The translations under genes and the position numbers were made by a program. From Rouxiella badensis (GTDB taxonomy: Bacteria > Pseudomonadota > Gammaproteobacteria > Enterobacterales > Enterobacteriaceae): a DNA stretch of 64,000 bases. The notes under the pieces were generated by a model. The model was not told the DNA's origin and made no database searches. It saw only the letters and a program-made list of their open reading frames with translations. The stretch's first letter is position 1. The number at the start of each line of letters is the position of its first letter. Below, in pieces: positions 37,321-47,434 of this stretch. The stretch is taken from positions 3,224,001 through 3,288,000 of the forward strand of contig CP114060.1 of assembly GCA_026967495.1 (NCBI GenBank). Direction: 5' to 3'.

Positions 37321-39189
37321 TCAGATGTCCATTTGCGTGCCCAGCTCGATAACTCGGTTGGGCGGCAGCTCGAACAGGTCCGGGGATCGCAGCGCATTCC
37401 GCGCCAACGCCAGAAACAGCATGCCGCGAATTTTATGATGCCACGGGCGTTTGCCCAAAATCAGCGCCTCGTGCGACATAAAGAACGAGGTCTGCATCAT
37501 CGGGCAGTTAAGTCCTTCGACGCTGCAACGATGAAAAATTCCCTCCATATTCGGCTTTTCTCGCCACCCGTAACTCGCCACCACGCGCCAGAAGCTCGGC
37601 GACAGCTGCTCTATCTCAACGCGCCGCACGTTAGGCACATACGGTACCTCTTCGGTACGGATGGTCAGCAGCACCACGCGCTCATGCAACACCTTGTTAT
37701 GCTTCATATTGTGCAGAAGCGCAGTCGGAATAACGTTCACAACGCGTGAAAGGTAAACGGCGGTACCGGGCACCCGCACCGGCGGGTTCTTTTCCAGCGA
37801 GGTTATCATCGCGCTCAGCGAATTGCCGTGCTCCGACAGCTTTCGCAGCACGTTGAATCGCTCGGTGCGCCAGGTGGTCATCACCACCAGGAAGCCGATA
37901 CCGATGCAGATAGGCAGCCAGCCGCCGGCCATAATTTTGATCAGGTTTGCGCCGAACAGGGGGAGGTCAATCACCAAGAGTAACGCCAGCAGCAGAGCAA
38001 CCGCCCAGCGATTCCATTGCCAGTTGTGCACCGTCACCAGACAGAACAGGACCGAGGTTAGCGCCATGGTGCCCGTGACCACGATACCGTAGGCCGCTGC
38101 CAGATTGCTCGAGCTTTTAAAGCTGGCGATGACTATCAGCACGGCCAGATACAGCATCCAGTTGATGGCGGGAATATAAATTTGACCCGACTCTTTGTCT
38201 GAGGTGTAGATAATGCGCATCGGCGGCAGATAGCCCAGGCGAACTGCGTGGCGCGTCAGAGAGAACACGCCCGAAATTACCGCCTGCGAGGCGATCACCG
38301 TCGCGAATGCCGCCAGTACCAACAGCGGAATCAGCGCCCATTCCGGCGCCAGCAGGAAGAACGGGTTCTTGATAGCCTCGGGATGCTGCAACAGCAGTGC
38401 GCCCTGACCAAAATAGTTCAGGACCAGCGACGGCAGCACAATCGAAAACCAGGCAATGCGAATCGACGAACGGTTGAAGTGTCCCATGTCGGCGTAAAGC
38501 GCCTCGGCACCCGTGACGGAAAGCACTGCCGCACCGAGCGCGAAGAATGACACCAGCTTGTATTGGACGAAGAAGTTAATCGCCCAGTAGGGGTTCAGCG
38601 CATGGAGGACCTGGGGATACTCCATGATGCCGCGTATCCCCAGGACCGCCAGCGTGATAAACCACAGCATCATGACAGGCGCGAAAAGCTTGCCGATGCT
38701 GCCGGTGCCGTGTTTTTGAATCACGAATAACAGCGTCAGAATGATCACCGAGAGCGGCACAACGTAGCGGGTGAGATTCGGCGCAATGATTTCCATCCCT
38801 TCAATGGCCGACATCACCGAGATAGCCGGGGTGATCACCCCGTCACCGTAGAAGAAACTGCCGCCGATAAGCCCCATGACGATAACCAGTGGCATATAGC
38901 GTGCATCGATGTTGCGCCCGGCCAGCGACATCAGCGTCAAAATACCGCCTTCGCCCGCGTCGTCGGCACGCAGTACGAACAGTAAATACTTGATGGAAAC
39001 CACGCTGGTCAATAGCCAGAAAATCAGCGAAAGAAAACCATAAACCGAGGTTTGATTGATGCCCACGCCCCATTCACCGGCCAAACACTCGCGCAGGGTA
39101 TAGAGCGGGCTGGTGCCGATATCGCCATAAACGACGCCAATGGCCGTCAGCGTGACGATAGCCAGGGATTGCTTCTCATGTGTCGCCAT
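37321..39189 (-). CDS. kup: low-affinity potassium uptake protein Kup
   Basis: Constitutive K+:H+ symporter of the KUP/HAK/KT family in the inner membrane. 622 residues, the normal length: ALTAIGVVYGDIGTSPLYTL near the N-terminus, GEGGILTLMSL, GGSFFYGDGVITPAISVMSAIEG, about 12 spans to residue 430, and a soluble C-terminal domain. Start ATG after AGGAAGTT. Intact frame. It converges on the remnant at 37132-37320. Confidence 0.96.
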   Translation of the reverse strand: MATHEKQSLAIVTLTAIGVVYGDIGTSPLYTLRECLAGEWGVGINQTSVYGFLSLIFWLLTSVVSIKYLLFVLRADDAGEGGILTLMSLAGRNIDARYMPLVIVMGLIGGSFFYGDGVITPAISVMSAIEGMEIIAPNLTRYVVPLSVIILTLLFVIQKHGTGSIGKLFAPVMMLWFITLAVLGIRGIMEYPQVLHALNPYWAINFFVQYKLVSFFALGAAVLSVTGAEALYADMGHFNRSSIRIAWFSIVLPSLVLNYFGQGALLLQHPEAIKNPFFLLAPEWALIPLLVLAAFATVIASQAVISGVFSLTRHAVRLGYLPPMRIIYTSDKESGQIYIPAINWMLYLAVLIVIASFKSSSNLAAAYGIVVTGTMALTSVLFCLVTVHNWQWNRWAVALLLALLLVIDLPLFGANLIKIMAGGWLPICIGIGFLVVMTTWRTERFNVLRKLSEHGNSLSAMITSLEKNPPVRVPGTAVYLSRVVNVIPTALLHNMKHNKVLHERVVLLTIRTEEVPYVPNVRRVEIEQLSPSFWRVVASYGWREKPNMEGIFHRCSVEGLNCPMMQTSFFMSHEALILGKRPWHHKIRGMLFLALARNALRSPDLFELPPNRVIELGTQMDI

Positions 39190-39412
39190 AACTTCCTCAA
39201 ACTGAAGTCTTCCGTGACGCTCTTAAAAGCAACAATGCCTGTTGCTGGTGCAAGGTTGCACCACTTTTTATCTTTTATTAAATTTTAAAAGTCAGCTTTT
39301 AAAAAATTAAATCACAGATTGATAGATTTTAGCATCGACCTGATTAAATCGTGCTGCAACGACTCTAAATAAAAACTTTTTATTCAGTAATTTATACTGA
39401 CATCCAGTTGGC

Positions 39413-39428
39413 TTGACCAATCGGTCAA
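39413..39428. promoter_or_regulatory. RutR-like operator upstream of guaD
   Basis: TTGACCAATCGGTCAA: arms TTGACC/GGTCAA around four bases, matching the E. coli RutR consensus TTGACCANNTGGTCAA except one position. It lies 105 bases before guaD in the 343-base gap between kup and guaD, which holds no other gene. The regulator encoded just after guaD is RutR-like. Confidence 0.75.
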
Positions 39429-39532
39429 ACTACTGGCACAACGCTTGCTTTGAATTTAAGGACTATAACAACACGTATTCTATTGAATCGGTGTGACATC
39501 TCTTTCGTCATACACAATGACAGGTAAAATTT

Positions 39533-40858
39533 ATGACCCAGACTATCACCCGCGCTCTTCGTGGAAATTTCTTTGATTTCAGTGAAGTAGTGTCTTCTTC
39601 TGCGGATGTTGAGGCCAGCGCTCGCTATCTCGAAGACGGTATTATGTTGCTAAACGGCGGAAAAATCGTCTGGCTTGGGTCTCGCGAAGAGGGCGAAAGA
39701 CGCCTCGCCGAGAGCGTTACGGCGATCCCCCTCGATGACTACCGCGAAAAACTGATTGTTCCCGGCTTTATTGACACCCACATTCACTACCCGCAAACCG
39801 AAATGATCGGTGCCTACGGCGAACAGCTGCTGGAGTGGTTGAACGAATATACCTTCCCGACCGAGGCCCAGTATCATGACCTCGAGTATGCGCACAAAAT
39901 GTCGCAGTTTTTCATCGATCAGTTGCTTAATAACGGCACGACAACCGCGCTGGTGTTTGGCACCGTACATCCGCAATCGGTTGACGCGCTCTTCACCGTC
40001 GCAGCCTCGCTCAATATGCGCCTCATCGCCGGAAAGGTAATGATGGACAAACATGCCCCCGAAGCGGTACTGGAAACGCCGGAGCAGAGTGACCGCGATA
40101 CCCGCACGCTGATTAGCCGCTGGCATAACCATAAACGCCTCAGCTATGCGTTGACGCCGCGCTTTGTGCCCACCTCGTCACCCGAGCTGCTTGAAAAAGT
40201 GCGCGCCATCAAGGCGGACTTTCCCGATATCTATTTGCAGACCCATCTTAGTGAAAATACCGATGAAATTTCATGGGTGAAGTCGCTGTATCCCGAGCAT
40301 GAACGCTATCTCGACGTTTATCACCACTACAACCTGACCGGGTCGCGCTGCGTATTTGCGCACTGTTTGCACCTTCACGAAGATGAGTGGGACTGTCTGA
40401 GCGAAACGGATTCAAGCATTGCCTTTTGCCCGACCTCCAACCTGTTTCTCGGCAGTGGTTTGTTTAATCTACAGGCATCATGGCACAAGCAGGTGCGTCT
40501 CGGCATGGGCACAGACGTAGGCGCGGGTACCACCTTCAATATGCTGCAAACGTTGGGCGAGGCTTATAAGGTTGGGCAGTTGCAAAAGTACCGACTGTCG
40601 GCATTTGAAGCTTTTTATCACGCCACGTTGGGGGGCGCACGCTCACTGCATCTCGACGACAAAATCGGCAACTTTGACGGCGGTAAAGAGGCTGATTTGG
40701 TGGTGCTGGATCCCGGCGCAACCGCGCTTCAACAGCTGCGTTCCAGCAACAGTAAAACGCTGTCCGAGAAGCTGTTCGTGCTGATGACGCTCGGCGATGA
40801 CCGCAACATCTACCGCACGCTGGTAGATGGCAAAGTGGTTTACCAACGCCCGGCGTAA
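39533..40858 (+). CDS. guaD: guanine deaminase
   Basis: Hydrolyses guanine to xanthine and ammonia; cytoplasmic, feeding xanthine dehydrogenase. 441 residues of the amidohydrolase fold: His83/His85 zinc ligands in PGFIDTHIHYPQ, THLSEN, FAHCLHLHEDE and GMGTDVGAGTTFNMLQ with the metal Asp. Intact frame. It is followed by a RutR-like regulator and xdhABC, so the cluster converts guanine to xanthine and uric acid. An operator box lies upstream. Confidence 0.95.
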   Translation: MTQTITRALRGNFFDFSEVVSSSADVEASARYLEDGIMLLNGGKIVWLGSREEGERRLAESVTAIPLDDYREKLIVPGFIDTHIHYPQTEMIGAYGEQLLEWLNEYTFPTEAQYHDLEYAHKMSQFFIDQLLNNGTTTALVFGTVHPQSVDALFTVAASLNMRLIAGKVMMDKHAPEAVLETPEQSDRDTRTLISRWHNHKRLSYALTPRFVPTSSPELLEKVRAIKADFPDIYLQTHLSENTDEISWVKSLYPEHERYLDVYHHYNLTGSRCVFAHCLHLHEDEWDCLSETDSSIAFCPTSNLFLGSGLFNLQASWHKQVRLGMGTDVGAGTTFNMLQTLGEAYKVGQLQKYRLSAFEAFYHATLGGARSLHLDDKIGNFDGGKEADLVVLDPGATALQQLRSSNSKTLSEKLFVLMTLGDDRNIYRTLVDGKVVYQRPA

Positions 40859-40878
40859 AAAGCACTGTATAAATATCA

Positions 40879-40901
40879 GGGGTGCCGTGAAACGGCACCC
40901 T
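40879..40901 (+). terminator. hairpin after guaD
   Basis: GGGTGCCG-TGAAA-CGGCACCC, perfect eight-bp stem 20 bases after the guaD stop. No clear T-run, so termination may be partial, leaving read-through to the regulator. Confidence 0.55.
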
Positions 40902-40944
40902 ATGGGCAATAAAGAGGCAAAAACAGGGAAAAAATGCACCCAAT

Positions 40945-41572
40945 ATGAACAGTGAAACCAGCAGCAGCCGGGTAAGAATGGCCCGTGAACGGATGATCGA
41001 GAGCATTCACGCCGCGGCGATCGCCGAATTTAGTGAGAAGGGTTTTCAAGGTGCAACCACGCAAGCGATTGCGCAGCGGGCAGGGATGAAAAAACCCAGC
41101 TGCACTATTACATTGCGGGCAAGGAAGAGGCTCTATGAGGAGGCTCCTGCAAAAGGTGCTCAGCGTCTGGGGTGAAATCATTAAATTTGACCACAGCCTG
41201 GTGGAGCCAGAGGCGGTACTGAGCCGCTATATTCGCAATAAGCTGAACTTCTCATTCAACCAGCCCGAACTGTCGCGCATCTTCACCAGCGAAGTATTGA
41301 GCGGTGCCCACTATCTCGAAAAGTACTGGCCCGAGGCGATTGCCAAGATAGTTAACAAGGAGAACCTGATTAATCAATGGATTGAACAAGGCAAACTCCG
41401 CCCGCTTGATGCTCGCCTGTTCATTATGAACATCTGGGCGGTGACCCAATATTACGCCGACTTCGCGGTGCAGGTTAATCGCATGTACCGCGACATCACC
41501 GACAGTCATCAAAACCGTGAACATATTATTAATGAGGTAACTACACTTATTCTGCGAGGCAGCGTTCTATAA
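40945..41572 (+). CDS. TetR-family regulator, RutR-like, three frameshifts
   Basis: Probable purine- or pyrimidine-responsive repressor of guaD and xdhABC. The restored helix-turn-helix reads RMIESIHAAAIAEFSEKGFQGATTQAIAQRAGMKKPQLHYYIAGKEELYEELLQKV, close to RutR, then a ligand domain with MNIWAVTQYYADFAVQVNRMY as in RutR. Breaks: near 41096 (C3 for C4) and two split GAGCTC sites, 41127-41133 and 41140-41146 (both GAGGCTC), only 13 bases apart. Since closing all three gives a family-perfect sequence, the gene is probably functional. Confidence 0.85.
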
Positions 41573-41637
41573 CTCAGTGATAAAAATTAACCCTGTCATA
41601 TTGTTGGCATCAATATTGCTTATTTTTTAATTAAAGT

Positions 41638-41653
41638 TTGACCAGTTGTACAA
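41638..41653. promoter_or_regulatory. second RutR-like operator, upstream of xdhA
   Basis: TTGACCAGTTGTACAA: the left arm is perfect, the right arm has two mismatches to TTGACCANNTGGTCAA. It lies 59 bases before the xdhA start, in the same promoter position class as the guaD box, so one regulator can control both units. Confidence 0.6.
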
Positions 41654-41711
41654 ATCGATTGGTTTGTTTGATTGCGGCCCGTTGGCTGCGCAATGTGAGC
41701 AGGATATTCCC

Positions 41712-43175
41712 ATGATCCAATTTTTATTAAATGACCGTTTACAGCAGGAAGCCACCTTGTCGCCGGACACCACGGTATTAGAGTATCTGCGTCGAGAGGC
41801 GGGGCGCTGTGGCACGAAAGAGGGCTGTGCTTCCGGAGACTGCGGGGCTTGCACCGTGGTACTGGCCGAACCGCAGGGTGAGTCGTTACGCTATACCCCA
41901 ATCAACGCCTGCCTGACGTTTATGTCTGCAATACAGGGTAAACAGTTGATCACCGTTGAAGACCTCAAGCATCAGGGGCGGTTGCACAGCGTGCAGCAGG
42001 CGATGGTGGACAATCACGCTTCACAGTGTGGTTTCTGCACGCCCGGTTTCGTGATGTCACTGTTCGCATTGCAAAAGAATCACCAGCAGAAAGAACATTT
42101 TGCAGTCAAACGCGGCGTTGAGCGTGAAGAGGTGCTGCACGCGCTTTCGGGCAACCTGTGCCGCTGCACCGGTTATCGCCCGATTGTCGATGCGGCCTTT
42201 GCCGCCTGCCAGCAGCCTCCCGCCGACCAGTTTGACCGCGCAGAGAAAATGACCCTTGAGCGCCTGCGGGCGATTAGCCCGGTAGCCGGTCAAATTACCC
42301 AGCGCGAAGGCGACCTTAGCCTGTTGCCCTCGACGGTCGATGAATTGGCCGCCGCCTATACTGCGAATCCTGATGCGCGGTTGGTCGCCGGAGGCACCGA
42401 TTTGGCGCTTGAGGTGACCCAGCGTCACCATCGGCTGACGCAGCTGATTTCTGTCAGCCACATTCCCGAGATGAAAATGCTGGCTGTGACCGACACGAAC
42501 CTGCTTATTGGGGCAGCGGCAACGCTCAGCGACTGCATGCCGTTTTTGGCCCGCGAGTTTCCTGATTTTGGTGCCTTGCTCGAGCGTTTTGCCTCGCAGC
42601 AGATCCGCAATCAAGGCACCTTTGGCGGCAACATTGCCAACGCCTCTCCGATTGGCGACGGTGGACCGGTGCTGTTGGCCCTCGGTGCATCATTAGTGCT
42701 TCGTCGCGGTTCACAGCGTCGAACGCTGCCGCTGGAGCAGTTTTATCTTGGCTACAAACACACTGCGCTGCAATCCAGTGAGTTTATTGAACAGGTCGTT
42801 ATTCCCCGTGCAGCGGGCAGCACGCTCAAGGTCTATAAGGTTTCCAAGCGCCTCGACGACGATATTTCAGCGGTGTGTGGCGCGTTCAATCTCGAGGTGA
42901 CCGACGGCGTGGTGACGCGGGTCACGATAGCCTATGGCGGCATGGCGGCCATCGCCAAGCGGGCGGAAAACTGCGAACAGCAGCTGCTTGGCCAGCCGTG
43001 GCAGGCCGCCACCGTTGAGCGCGCCTGTCAGGCGCTGATGCAAGACTTTCAGCCGATCGGTGATTTCCGCGCTAGCCAGGAATACCGTATGCAGGTCGCG
43101 AAAAACCTGCTGCGCCGTTGCCTGATAGAAACTACCTCTCCCGAAACCCTGATGCGAGTGACTCAGTATGTCTAA
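41712..43175 (+). CDS. xdhA: xanthine dehydrogenase small subunit (2Fe-2S / FAD)
   Basis: Electron-transfer subunit. N-terminal plant-type [2Fe-2S] domain (GCASGDCGAC, Cys39/44/47) and alpha-helical [2Fe-2S] domain (SQCGFCTPGFVMS and LCRCTGYRPI), then a FAD domain of the CO-dehydrogenase flavoprotein type (LVAGGTDLALEVTQR, GTFGGNIANASPIGDG). 487 residues from ATG 41712 (MIQFLLNDRL); an in-frame ATG at 41646 lies over the operator and is unlikely. It overlaps xdhB by eight bases. Confidence 0.95.
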   Translation: MIQFLLNDRLQQEATLSPDTTVLEYLRREAGRCGTKEGCASGDCGACTVVLAEPQGESLRYTPINACLTFMSAIQGKQLITVEDLKHQGRLHSVQQAMVDNHASQCGFCTPGFVMSLFALQKNHQQKEHFAVKRGVEREEVLHALSGNLCRCTGYRPIVDAAFAACQQPPADQFDRAEKMTLERLRAISPVAGQITQREGDLSLLPSTVDELAAAYTANPDARLVAGGTDLALEVTQRHHRLTQLISVSHIPEMKMLAVTDTNLLIGAAATLSDCMPFLAREFPDFGALLERFASQQIRNQGTFGGNIANASPIGDGGPVLLALGASLVLRRGSQRRTLPLEQFYLGYKHTALQSSEFIEQVVIPRAAGSTLKVYKVSKRLDDDISAVCGAFNLEVTDGVVTRVTIAYGGMAAIAKRAENCEQQLLGQPWQAATVERACQALMQDFQPIGDFRASQEYRMQVAKNLLRRCLIETTSPETLMRVTQYV

Positions 43176-45567
43176 ATCTCAACCGACGCCTTCACAACAG
43201 GAAATGGCCGCGCTGTTCCGCGCTGGGTTATCCAGCGGTACCGGTAAAAGCATGAAGCACGAGAGTGCCGACAAACACGTCAGCGGTGAGGCGATTTACA
43301 TTGACGACCGGCAGGAATTTCCCAATCAGCTGCATCTCGCGCCGCGCCTGAGCGACGTCGCACACGCCGAAATCCTGCGTATTGACATCGAGCCTTGCTT
43401 CGCTGTGCCTGGAGTGGTGCGAGTGTTGACCGCCGACGACGTGCCAGGCTCTCTGGATATCGCGCCGCTGACCCACGGCGATCCGCTGATGGCCAAAGAC
43501 CGAATTGAATATTTCGGGCAGGTGATTTTGGCGGTGGCGGCGACCAGTCAGGAGGCTGCCCGCCTGGCGGCAGCGGCGGCCATCATTGAATACCGCGAGC
43601 TTGATGCGGTACTCAGCGTGAAACAGGCGCTGGCCGAAGAGTTCTGGGTCGAAGAGCCGCACGTGCACCAGCGCGGCGACTCTGCGGCCGCATTGGCGAA
43701 GGCGCCGCATCGGTTGCAGGGGGAACTGGAGATAGGCGGGCAGGAACATTTCTACCTCGAAACGCAAATTGCCACAGTGATGCCGGGCGAAGACGGTGCG
43801 ATGCTGGTCTACAGTTCCACCCAGCATCCGACCGAGGTGCAAAAACTGGTGGCCTCGGTGCTGGATTTGCCGATGCACAAGGTCGTGGTTGATATGCGGC
43901 GCATGGGCGGAGGCTTCGGTGGCAAAGAGACGCAGGCAGCGGGCACGGCCTGTCTGGCTGCGTTGGCGGCGCATCTCACCGGCAGACCGGTAAAAATGCG
44001 CCTCTCGCGTCAGGACGACATGATGATAACCGGCAAGCGTCACCCTTTTTACGTGAGTTATGACGTCGGCTATGACGACCGTGGGCTGATTCAAGGCATC
44101 GAGATAAAGCTGGCCGGCAACTGCGGCTATTCGCTGGATTTATCAGGCTCGATTATCGACCGTGCGATGTTTCACGCCGACAATGCCTACTACCTCGGCG
44201 ACGCCACTATCACAGGCTATCGCTGTAAAACCCACATCGCCTCGAACACCGCCTATCGCGGATTCGGCGGCCCGCAGGGCATGGTCGCCATTGAGCACAT
44301 CATCGACCATATCGCGCGTGAAAGAGGACGTGATCCGCTGGCTGTTCGCAAACTGAACTACTACGGCAAGGAGCAGCGCAATGTCACCCATTACTACCAG
44401 AAGGTCGAACAGAATCTGCTGGAGGAGATGACCGCCGAGCTTGAGCAGAGCGCAGACTATGCGGCACGACGCGAGGCGATAAAAGCCTATAACCAGCGTA
44501 GTCCGTACCTCAAAAAAGGCCTGGCGCTGACGCCGGTCAAGTTTGGTATCTCGTTTACCGCCAGTTTTCTCAATCAGGCCGGTGCGCTGGTACTGGTTTA
44601 CACCGACGGCAGTATTCAGCTTAACCACGGCGGCACCGAGATGGGACAGGGGCTGAATACCAAGGTGGCGCAGGTGGTGGCCGAAGTCTTTCAGGTGCCG
44701 CTGGCGCAGATTCAGATTACCGCCACCGATACCGGGAAAGTGCCGAATACCTCACCAACGGCGGCATCGTCAGGCGCTGACCTGAACGGCAAAGCCGCGC
44801 AGAATGCCGCCGAGATTATCAAGTCCCGGCTGGTAGAGATGCTGAAGAAAAATTATCAGGCCGAAGAGGCCGATATTGCCTTTAGCAACGGGCAGGTGCG
44901 GGTCAAAGAGCAGTATTTTACCTTCCAGCAGGTGGTGCAGGAGGCGTGGCTTAATCAGGTGCCGCTGTCGAGCACCGGTTTCTATAAAACGCCAAAGATT
45001 TTCTACGATCGCAGCAAAGCGGCCGGCCATCCTTTCTACTATTTCTCCTACGGTGTGGCCTGTTCAGAGGTGCTGATTGATACCCTCACCGGAGAGTACA
45101 GGCTGCTGCGGGCCGATATTTTGCATGACGTGGGAGACTCACTGAATCCGGCGATTGATATAGGTCAGGTGGAAGGTGGATTCGTGCAGGGAATGGGCTG
45201 GTTGACCTGCGAAGAGCTGGTATGGAGCAGCAAAGGCCGTCTTGAGACCAGCGGTCCTGCCAGCTACAAGATACCCGCCATCGCCGACGTGCCTCAGGAT
45301 CTACGCGTCAAGCTGGTCGAAAACCGTAAAAACCCGGAAGACACTGTGTTCCATTCCAAGGCGGTAGGCGAACCGCCGTTTATGCTCGGCATTTCTGTGT
45401 GGTGTGCCATCAAGGATGCTATCGCTAGCGTAGCGGATTACCGACTTCTGCCTGAGCTGGATGCGCCTGCCACTCCAGAGCGGGTGTTGCGCGGGGTAAC
45501 GCGGTTGCAGGAACATTTACAGTCCATGAGTGACGTTGTCACCAATGCGGCATTAACCGCCCAATAA
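43168..45567 (+). CDS. xdhB: xanthine dehydrogenase large subunit (molybdopterin)
   Basis: Catalytic Moco subunit oxidising hypoxanthine and xanthine to urate. 799 residues. Moco-binding segments GQEHFYLETQ, RMGGGFGGKETQA, AYRGFGGPQGM and GGTEMGQGLNTKVAQV are present, with the catalytic Glu in KAVGEPPFMLG near the C-terminus. Intact frame. Starts inside the end of xdhA (ATGTCTAA), which favours equal synthesis of both subunits. Confidence 0.96.
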   Translation: MSKSQPTPSQQEMAALFRAGLSSGTGKSMKHESADKHVSGEAIYIDDRQEFPNQLHLAPRLSDVAHAEILRIDIEPCFAVPGVVRVLTADDVPGSLDIAPLTHGDPLMAKDRIEYFGQVILAVAATSQEAARLAAAAAIIEYRELDAVLSVKQALAEEFWVEEPHVHQRGDSAAALAKAPHRLQGELEIGGQEHFYLETQIATVMPGEDGAMLVYSSTQHPTEVQKLVASVLDLPMHKVVVDMRRMGGGFGGKETQAAGTACLAALAAHLTGRPVKMRLSRQDDMMITGKRHPFYVSYDVGYDDRGLIQGIEIKLAGNCGYSLDLSGSIIDRAMFHADNAYYLGDATITGYRCKTHIASNTAYRGFGGPQGMVAIEHIIDHIARERGRDPLAVRKLNYYGKEQRNVTHYYQKVEQNLLEEMTAELEQSADYAARREAIKAYNQRSPYLKKGLALTPVKFGISFTASFLNQAGALVLVYTDGSIQLNHGGTEMGQGLNTKVAQVVAEVFQVPLAQIQITATDTGKVPNTSPTAASSGADLNGKAAQNAAEIIKSRLVEMLKKNYQAEEADIAFSNGQVRVKEQYFTFQQVVQEAWLNQVPLSSTGFYKTPKIFYDRSKAAGHPFYYFSYGVACSEVLIDTLTGEYRLLRADILHDVGDSLNPAIDIGQVEGGFVQGMGWLTCEELVWSSKGRLETSGPASYKIPAIADVPQDLRVKLVENRKNPEDTVFHSKAVGEPPFMLGISVWCAIKDAIASVADYRLLPELDAPATPERVLRGVTRLQEHLQSMSDVVTNAALTAQ

Positions 45568-45579
45568 GCAGGAGGACCT

Positions 45580-46365
45580 ATGCGCACCGATGACTGGATT
45601 ACCCAACTCACTCAGCTGCAACAGCGCAGGGAGCCTTGCGTGATGATGACGCTGGTTGAGCATCAGGGTTCTACGCCGCGCAACAGCGGCTGTAAGATGA
45701 TTATTACCGCCGAGCGTCAATATTTTACCCTCGGTGGCGGTAATCTGGAGTTTCAGGCCACCGCTATCGCGCGTGAAATGATAAAGGGCGGTGCGCAGGA
45801 GAGCCGCATTGAACGCTTCAATCTGGGGGCGCGGCTGGGACAGTGCTGCGGCGGCGTGGCCACGGTGCTCTTCGAACCGCTGTGTCAGCCACAGCCGCAG
45901 GCTATTGTTTACGGCGCAGGGCACGTTGGGCGGGCGCTGGTCGCCATTCTCTCAACGCTGCCGTGCCGCATTACCTGGGTCGATTCACGCGCCAGCGAGT
46001 TTCCCGCGCACGTTGACCCGCAGATTACCTGCATCGTCGACGAAGACCCCGAAGAAACCGTGCAACAGATGCCCGCCAACGGGTATTTCATCGTGCTTAC
46101 CCACGATCATCAGCTTGACTTGGCGCTGAGCGAGAAAATCCTCAAGCGTAATGATTTCGCCTACTTTGGGCTGATTGGTTCCGATACCAAACGTAAAAGG
46201 TTTGATTATCGGTTAACGGGTAAGGGGATAAGCGGAGAAAGTCTGGCAAGAATGCGTTGTCCGGTAGGGTTGCCGGACGTTAAAGGAAAACTCCCGGCAG
46301 AAATCGCCGTGGCGATTGCCGGGGAGTTTATCGCCGCCTATTCAGCGGCAGGCCAACAGCGTTAG
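45580..46365 (+). CDS. xdhC: xanthine dehydrogenase accessory protein XdhC
   Basis: Binds molybdenum cofactor, supports its sulfuration and inserts it into XdhB. 261 residues: REPCVMMTLVEHQGSTPRNSGCKMIIT at the N-terminus, GARLGQCCGGVATVLFEPL, then a Rossmann-type domain (IVYGAGHVGRALVAIL ... FIVLTHDHQLDLAL) and GLIGSDTKRKRF. Strong ribosome site AGGAGG, 12 bases after xdhB. Last gene of the operon. Confidence 0.94.
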   Translation: MRTDDWITQLTQLQQRREPCVMMTLVEHQGSTPRNSGCKMIITAERQYFTLGGGNLEFQATAIAREMIKGGAQESRIERFNLGARLGQCCGGVATVLFEPLCQPQPQAIVYGAGHVGRALVAILSTLPCRITWVDSRASEFPAHVDPQITCIVDEDPEETVQQMPANGYFIVLTHDHQLDLALSEKILKRNDFAYFGLIGSDTKRKRFDYRLTGKGISGESLARMRCPVGLPDVKGKLPAEIAVAIAGEFIAAYSAAGQQR

Positions 46366-46384
46366 CCGGTGATTACGCCGTAAA

Positions 46385-47313
46385 TCAGCCTGCGACGGCC
46401 AACGTCGCGCGACCTGTTTGACCGGCACTCTGCTGCTCGATGGCCTCCGCGGCCTCTGCAAAAGGATACACCGGCCCTAAACGTAGATGCAGTGTGCCGT
46501 GGGCGACCTGCTGTGCCAGCTCGCTAAGCAGGGCATTATCGCCGTGCATTTGCAGGAAAACCGGCGGCGTCTGGCTCGTCACCAGCGCCGCAATATCTGG
46601 CCTGACGGCACTCACAACGCGGGCCGCGGGTTTAAGCGTCTGACCCAGATTTTCATAACCTGCACCGGCAAAATCCAGCAGTAAATCAATCTCTCTGACG
46701 TCAGCAAACGCCGAGGGTTGATGATAATCGATGACCTCGTCAGCCCCGAGGCGACGCAGATAATCATGGTTTTTCGGCGAAGCGGTGGCGAACACCTTGG
46801 CACCCGCCCGATGCGCAAGCTGAACGGCGAGGGAGCCGACGCCGCCAGCCGCGCCATGTATCAAGACCCGTTGACCTTCACGCAGTTGCCCTTGTTCAAA
46901 CAACGCCTGCCACGCCGTCAGACCGCTGACCGGCAACGCACTGGCTACGGCGTCAGAGAGGCCGTCTGGAATCTTGACCAGTTGTGACGCATCAATGCTG
47001 ATGTAATGAGCGAAGCCGCCCTGATTGCCGGTCAGCCCCATAACGCGGTCACCGCTTTTAAACGCCGTCACGTCGTCTGAAACAGAGGTGATGACGCCTG
47101 AAATCTCGCTGCCCGAGGTCACTGGAAACTGAAGCGGGAACGCCGCACTCAGCATGCCGCTGCGCACTTTTTTGTCCACCGGATTCACGCCTGCACTGAT
47201 AACGCGAACCACCACAAGCGGCCCTGCGCTTCGGGCAGAGTGACATCTTCAACCTTTACCGCCTCTTTGCCGCCATACTGATGGAAACGTACTGCCTGGT
47301 TAGTGGTTGTCAT
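46385..47313 (-). CDS. NADP-dependent zinc-less quinone-type oxidoreductase, one frameshift
   Basis: MDR-superfamily quinone oxidoreductase-like protein. MTTTNQAVRFHQYGGKEAVKVEDVTLPEAQ begins the GroES-like domain; NPVDKKVRSG, GSEISGVI and the NADP loop GAAGGVGSLAVQLAHRAGAKVFATAS follow. No zinc-binding Cys cluster is present. The frame breaks near 47218: one missing base in GGCCGCTTG joins LVVVRVISAGVNPVDKK. Divergent from a LysR gene, which probably regulates it. Confidence 0.86.
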
Positions 47314-47434
47314 TTTGAAAACTCCTGTTTGAATACCGTTTGGATACTGTCGGAATAAGACAACAATAAATGTTTTAAAAATGGTTTGGCAGATGCAATG
47401 ATCGGCACAGCTTGTGCCAAATATGGGGCAGTAT

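Noticed and set aside
43228..44094. 288-codon antisense frame in xdhB
   Set aside because: His/Arg-rich composition typical of the complement of a GC-rich coding strand; xdhB is clear.
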